Positions 60,680-64,000 of a DNA stretch of 64,000 nucleotides are shown one piece after another. The first letter of the stretch is position 1. Each line of letters starts with the position of its first letter. The DNA comes from JAGRMG01 sp047975215. GTDB taxonomy: Bacteria > Pseudomonadota > Alphaproteobacteria > Rhodobacterales > Rhodobacteraceae. The notes beneath the pieces were generated by a model. The model was not told the origin of the DNA, searched no databases, and saw nothing but the letters and a program-made list of their open reading frames with translations. A program made the translations under genes and the position numbers. The stretch lies in NCBI GenBank assembly GCA_047975215.1, contig JBKEDD010000112.1, positions 5,963 through 69,962 on the forward strand, in the 5' to 3' direction.

Positions 60680-62020
60680 ATGGACCCAGAAAGCCTGCCC
60701 CAGAGCCTGACCGACCTGATCGACCTGACGCTGAAGCAGGCCCGCCATATCGGCGACCTGTTTCTTACCCCGGGATGGCGGCAGAACCAGATTCTGATCG
60801 TGCTGGGGCTGGTCGTGCTCGCGGCCGTGCTGAACGTGCTCACGCGGGCGCGGGTCGAGGGCTGGGCGCGGTCGCGCGAGAACTGGCCGAAATGGCGGCT
60901 GCGGCTTCTCGTTCTGGTCCGCAGGCGGCTGGCGCTGGCGTATTTCGTGGCGCTGTGCTGGGCGGTCTACCTGGTGATGCAACAGCTCACCTGGCCATCG
61001 CGCAGCTATCTGATCGGCGTGGCGGCGACGCTGGCCACCGCCTGGCTTGTCATTTTCCTGATGGGCCGGCTTGTCGCCAATCGCAGCCTTCGGCGGGTGT
61101 TCACCTGGACGTTGTGGATCTATGCCACGCTGGTCGCGCTGAACCTGACCGACGATGTATCGGCCTATCTCGACGGCCTGGGCTTTTCCATCGGCGAGAT
61201 GCGATTCTCGGTCCTGGCGATCATCAAGGCTTTGCTGCTGGTGGCGGTGCTGCTGACGGTGGCGCGGCTGGGCACCAAGGCTGCTTCGGCAAGCCTGCGG
61301 AGCAACGAGGATATCTCGCCGTCGATGCAGGTGCTCGCCATCAAGGCGGTGCAGGTGCTGTTTTACGGCATCGTGGCGCTGATCGGCATCCGCGCTCTGG
61401 GGATCGACCTGACCGGGCTCGCCCTGGTTTCGGGCGCCATCGGCGTCGGTATCGGCTTTGGCTTGCAGAAGGTGGTTTCGAACCTGGTCTCGGGCATCAT
61501 CATCCTGCTGGACCGCTCGATCAAGCCCGGCGACGTGATCTCGCTTGGCGAAACCTTCGGCTGGATCGATTCACTGGGCGCGCGCTATGTGTCGGTGGTC
61601 ACGCGCGACGGGCGCGAATACCTGATCCCGAACGAGGATCTGATCACCGGCCAGGTGGTCAACTGGTCCCATTCCAACCGCTATGTACGGCTCGACGCGC
61701 ATTTCGGCACCTCCTACGGGGACAACCCCCACGAGGTGCGCCGGATCGCGATCGAGGCGGCCATGACCGTGCCCCGGGTATTGGCACAGACATACCTTCC
61801 GGTCTGCCACATCACGGGCTTCGGCGACAGCAGCGTCGACTATGTGCTGCGCTTCTGGATCGCCGATCCGACGGCGGGCCTGACCAACGTCAAGGGCAAC
61901 GTCTATCTGGCCTTGTGGGACGCGTTTGCCCAAAACGGCATCTCCATCCCCTTCCCCCAGCGCGAAATGCGCATCCTGAACGAAACCGTGCCGGTCCACC
62001 TGCGGCAAGACGGCAACTGA
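60680..62020 (+). CDS. Mechanosensitive ion channel, MscS family
   Basis: A 446-residue MscS-type channel with about four N-terminal membrane helices and the conserved pore-lining helix near residue 255-275 (SGAIGVGIGFGLQKVVSNLV), followed by SGIIILLDRSIKPGDVI and the beta domain (LIPNEDLITGQVVNWSHSN). It opens on membrane tension to release solutes after hypo-osmotic shock. It is larger than E. coli MscS (286) because of the extra N-terminal helices. CCGGAG lies about 8 nt before the ATG. The 294 bp upstream, shared with leuC, shows no other gene. Confidence 0.92.
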   Translation: MDPESLPQSLTDLIDLTLKQARHIGDLFLTPGWRQNQILIVLGLVVLAAVLNVLTRARVEGWARSRENWPKWRLRLLVLVRRRLALAYFVALCWAVYLVMQQLTWPSRSYLIGVAATLATAWLVIFLMGRLVANRSLRRVFTWTLWIYATLVALNLTDDVSAYLDGLGFSIGEMRFSVLAIIKALLLVAVLLTVARLGTKAASASLRSNEDISPSMQVLAIKAVQVLFYGIVALIGIRALGIDLTGLALVSGAIGVGIGFGLQKVVSNLVSGIIILLDRSIKPGDVISLGETFGWIDSLGARYVSVVTRDGREYLIPNEDLITGQVVNWSHSNRYVRLDAHFGTSYGDNPHEVRRIAIEAAMTVPRVLAQTYLPVCHITGFGDSSVDYVLRFWIADPTAGLTNVKGNVYLALWDAFAQNGISIPFPQREMRILNETVPVHLRQDGN

Positions 62021-62138
62021 CCGCCGCTCAGCGCACCGGTCCGGAGCAGGGTTTCATTGAAATTCTGCGTTGCAGTTGCTACTTTTGAAGCAGCCCGGTG
62101 CCGGGGGCCGGCCGGCACGCCAGAAGGAGGACGATGTT

Positions 62139-62552
62139 CTGACAATCCATGCAGAGGCGGTGTTGTCCGCCGATGACAGGGCCGGCCAAACGCCTGCCCA
62201 TTCCCAGCCGACCAGCGAAAAGCTGCTTGCGCTCGTTCTTTCATCCCTTTCCGACGACAAGGCCGAGGACATCGTGCAGATTGACCTGCGCGGCAAGTCC
62301 GCGATGGCCGACACCATGGTAATCGCCACCGGCCGCTCGACCCGGCAGGTTTCGTCGATGTCCGAAAAGCTGGTGGACCGCGTCAAGCAGGCGTTCGCCT
62401 TTACCGCCCGCGTCGAAGGCAAGGAGACCGGCGACTGGGTACTGATCGACACCGGCGACGTGATCGTTCATCTGTTCCGCCCGGAAGTGCGCGAATTCTA
62501 CCAGCTCGAGAAGATGTGGCTGCCGGCCGGCGCCGCCACTCCGGCGGGCTGA
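62139..62552 (+). CDS. rsfS: Ribosome silencing factor
   Basis: A protein of the RsfS/YbeB/Iojap family, which binds ribosomal protein uL14 and blocks subunit joining. Conserved segments: DDKAEDIVQIDLRGKSAMAD, TGRSTRQVSSMSEKLVDRV and DWVLIDTGDVIVHLFRPEVR, then FYQLEKMW. The start is uncertain. A perfect AAGGAGG (62124-62130) lies 8 nt before an in-frame CTG (62139), but the nearby ATG (62134) is out of frame and encodes only Met-Phe. A GTG at 62160 is the alternative. The gene precedes rlmH, its usual neighbour. Confidence 0.88.
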   Translation: MTIHAEAVLSADDRAGQTPAHSQPTSEKLLALVLSSLSDDKAEDIVQIDLRGKSAMADTMVIATGRSTRQVSSMSEKLVDRVKQAFAFTARVEGKETGDWVLIDTGDVIVHLFRPEVREFYQLEKMWLPAGAATPAG

Positions 62553-62598
62553 AGCGCCGGCGCGGGCGCCCACGACCGGACCCGGAGACCGCATACCC

Positions 62599-63069
62599 AT
62601 GCGCGTAACCCTTTGCGCGGTCGGCCGCTTGCGGTCCGGCCCGGAAAAAACCCTGATCGAAGATTACCTGACCCGGTTCGAACGGACCGGCCGCGCTCTG
62701 GGTCTCGGCCCGGTCACGATGACCGAGATCGAGGACCGCAAGGGCGGCGGCATGGAGGCCGAGGCCGCTCTCTTGCGGCGGGCGATCCCGCGGGCTGCCC
62801 TGGTCTGCGCGCTGGACGAGCGCGGCAAGCGCCTGAGTTCACCGGAATTCGCGGCCAGTCTGGCGGATTGGCGCGATGCCGGTCGCGCCGACCTGGCGCT
62901 GGTGATCGGTGGCGCGGACGGGATCGCGCGCAATCTGCGCGAGGAGGCCGATTTTACCCTGTCCCTTGGCGCGATGGTCTGGCCGCACATGCTGGCCAGG
63001 GTGATGCTGGCAGAACAGCTCTACCGTGCCGCGACGATCCTTGCCGGCGGCCCCTATCATCGGGCATGA
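62599..63069 (+). CDS. rlmH: 23S rRNA (pseudouridine1915-N3)-methyltransferase
   Basis: A 156-residue SPOUT methyltransferase that methylates pseudouridine 1915 in helix 69 of 23S rRNA on assembled ribosomes. The trefoil-knot region contains LVIGGADGIARNL and the C-terminal LARVMLAEQLYRAATILAGG and PYHRA, diagnostic for RlmH. It follows rsfS by 46 nt, the conserved rsfS-rlmH arrangement. Confidence 0.97.
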   Translation: MRVTLCAVGRLRSGPEKTLIEDYLTRFERTGRALGLGPVTMTEIEDRKGGGMEAEAALLRRAIPRAALVCALDERGKRLSSPEFAASLADWRDAGRADLALVIGGADGIARNLREEADFTLSLGAMVWPHMLARVMLAEQLYRAATILAGGPYHRA

Positions 63070-63142
63070 TCTGCCACCGTCCCTGCCCCCGCCCCGGCAC
63101 ATGCCGCCAAGCCGCGCGGGTGCGGCTTGCCAGACCTTATTG

Positions 63143-63163
63143 TTGGTAATATCCCCTTACCAA
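63143..63163. promoter_or_regulatory. Candidate operator upstream of glcD
   Basis: TTGGTAA and TTACCAA form a perfect 7-bp inverted repeat with a 7-nt spacer, ending 13 bp before the glcD ATG and touching the Shine-Dalgarno. TTGGT/ACCAA arms recall FadR-subfamily GntR operators such as those controlling glycolate genes, though the spacing is wider than the classical motif. Confidence 0.45.
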
Positions 63164-63176
63164 AAGGAGACATCCC

Positions 63177-64000
63177 ATGGAGATGCCGGCCCCGAACCCG
63201 GCCATTCTGGCGAAGAAGGCGCACCTGGCGCGTCGGCTGCGCGAGGTCCTGGGGCCCGATGCCGTGATCGAGGACGAGGCCGAGACCCGCGCCTATGAGT
63301 GCGACGCGCTGACCGCCTATCGCTGCCCGCCCATGCTGGCGGTGCTGCCGGGTTCGACGGCCGAGGTATCCGAGGTGCTTCGCATCTGCCACGGGGAAGG
63401 CGTGCCGGTGGTTCCGCGCGGCTCGGGCACCTCGCTTGCCGGGGGCGCGCTGCCCACCGCCGACAGCGTCATCCTCGGCGTGGCGCGCATGAACGCGGTT
63501 CTGGAAACCGATTATGCCAACAGGTTCGTCCGGGTCCAGACCGGGCGCACCAACCTCGGCGTCACCGGCGCCGTGGAGGAGGCGGATTTCTTCTATGCGC
63601 CCGACCCGTCCTCGCAGCTTGCCTGCGCCATCGCCGGCAACATCGCGATGAATTCCGGCGGCGCGCATTGCCTGAAATACGGGGTGACGACAAACAACCT
63701 GCTGGGGGTGACGTGCGTTCTCATGGACGGCACGGTTCTCGAGATCGGCGGGCCGCATCTGGATGCCGGCGGGCTGGACCTGCTTGGTGTGATCTGCGGC
63801 TCGGAGGGGCAGTTGGGAGTCGTGACCGAGGCGACGCTGCGCATCCTTCGCAAGCCCGAGGGCGCGCGCCCGGTCATGATCGGGTATGACAGCAGCGAGG
63901 TCGCGGGCGCCTGTGTCAGCGACATCATCAGGGCCGGGGTTCTGCCGGTGGCGATCGAGTTCATGGACCGGCCCTGCATCCGCGCCTGCGAGGCCTTCGC
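63177..64000 (+). CDS. glcD: Glycolate oxidase FAD-binding subunit, 5' part
   Basis: The first 274 or so residues of a GlcD-type FAD-linked oxidase, truncated by the window edge. It starts MEMPAPNPAILAKKAHLARR after AAAAGGAGA. The FAD_binding_4 (VAO) domain shows PGSTAEVSEVLRICHGEGVP, VPRGSGTSLAGGALP and PDPSSQLACAIAGNIAMNSG followed by GAHCLKYGVTTNNLLG. GlcD works with GlcE and GlcF to oxidise glycolate to glyoxylate at the membrane. The FAD-binding motif and the GGAHCLKYG segment separate it from D-lactate dehydrogenases of the Dld type, though close D-2-hydroxyacid dehydrogenases remain possible. glcE/glcF would lie beyond the window. Confidence 0.92.
   Translation, partial: MEMPAPNPAILAKKAHLARRLREVLGPDAVIEDEAETRAYECDALTAYRCPPMLAVLPGSTAEVSEVLRICHGEGVPVVPRGSGTSLAGGALPTADSVILGVARMNAVLETDYANRFVRVQTGRTNLGVTGAVEEADFFYAPDPSSQLACAIAGNIAMNSGGAHCLKYGVTTNNLLGVTCVLMDGTVLEIGGPHLDAGGLDLLGVICGSEGQLGVVTEATLRILRKPEGARPVMIGYDSSEVAGACVSDIIRAGVLPVAIEFMDRPCIRACEAF

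Noticed and set aside
1..64000. Mobile elements, tRNA or rRNA genes, prophage and attachment sites
   Set aside because: No transposase, integrase, terminal repeats, phage genes or tRNA-like cloverleaf were recognised anywhere in the window.

Overview
The window is a high-GC (clearly above 60 percent) chromosomal segment from an alphaproteobacterium. It is most likely a member of the Rhodobacterales (Roseobacter/Paracoccus-type): the gpmI-envC-ctpA operon, a glutathione-dependent formaldehyde pathway, a MaeB malic enzyme, NnrU, MbfA with an Irr-type box, TTTGCAAA boxes before a propionyl-CoA synthetase, and several lineage-restricted unknown families all point that way. No rRNA, tRNA, IS element, prophage or CRISPR array was seen. 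Genes are densely packed with many ATGA or GTGA overlaps. About 55 protein genes are called. The first (class III alcohol dehydrogenase) and last (GlcD) are cut by the window edges.

Layout. 0-5 kb: the end of the formaldehyde dehydrogenase gene abuts a NYN/LOTUS RNA-biology gene; then a TetR regulator with its own operator, the iron/peroxide protein MbfA behind an ICE-like box, an AEC transporter, S-formylglutathione hydrolase and a YaiI-family gene. 5-11 kb: ornithine cyclodeaminase family, an MFS carrier, ZapE, folC and accD. 11-16.5 kb: a CPBP membrane protease overlapping a giant ABC-exporter-like protein whose nucleotide-binding motifs are all degraded and which ends in a cyclic-nucleotide-binding domain, followed by two unknown genes. 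16.5-22.2 kb: ctpA-envC-gpmI, DUF2478 and NnrU. 22.2-29.3 kb: a quaternary-amine ABC importer divergent from a Rieske oxygenase with a bridging glutamate and two short-chain dehydrogenases. 29.3-38.9 kb: cdd-deoA-deoB nucleoside salvage, malic enzyme, propionyl-CoA synthetase and an amidase. 39-41.7 kb: divergent sulfotransferase and GT14 glycosyltransferase.

41.7-48.6 kb: a compact minus-strand operon of seven genes (coiled-coil protein, tiny membrane protein, 373-residue unknown, AAA+ ATPase, 449-residue unknown, small membrane protein, DUF1523 membrane protein). I consider this the best candidate in the window for an undescribed system, probably a membrane-associated AAA+ machine.

48.6-64 kb: cupin, creatinase divergent from a GabD-type aldehyde dehydrogenase, an RTX protein with a nidogen-like head, an ECF sigma factor overlapping a membrane-anchored VWA protein, leuC and leuD separated by an HdeD-family gene, an MscS channel, rsfS-rlmH and the start of glcD.

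Metabolically the segment is rich in C1, methylamine-type and small-acid handling: formaldehyde oxidation, quaternary-amine uptake and probable demethylation (which releases formaldehyde), creatine hydrolysis to sarcosine, propionate activation, and glycolate oxidation. All functions are inferred from sequence; no searches were run.
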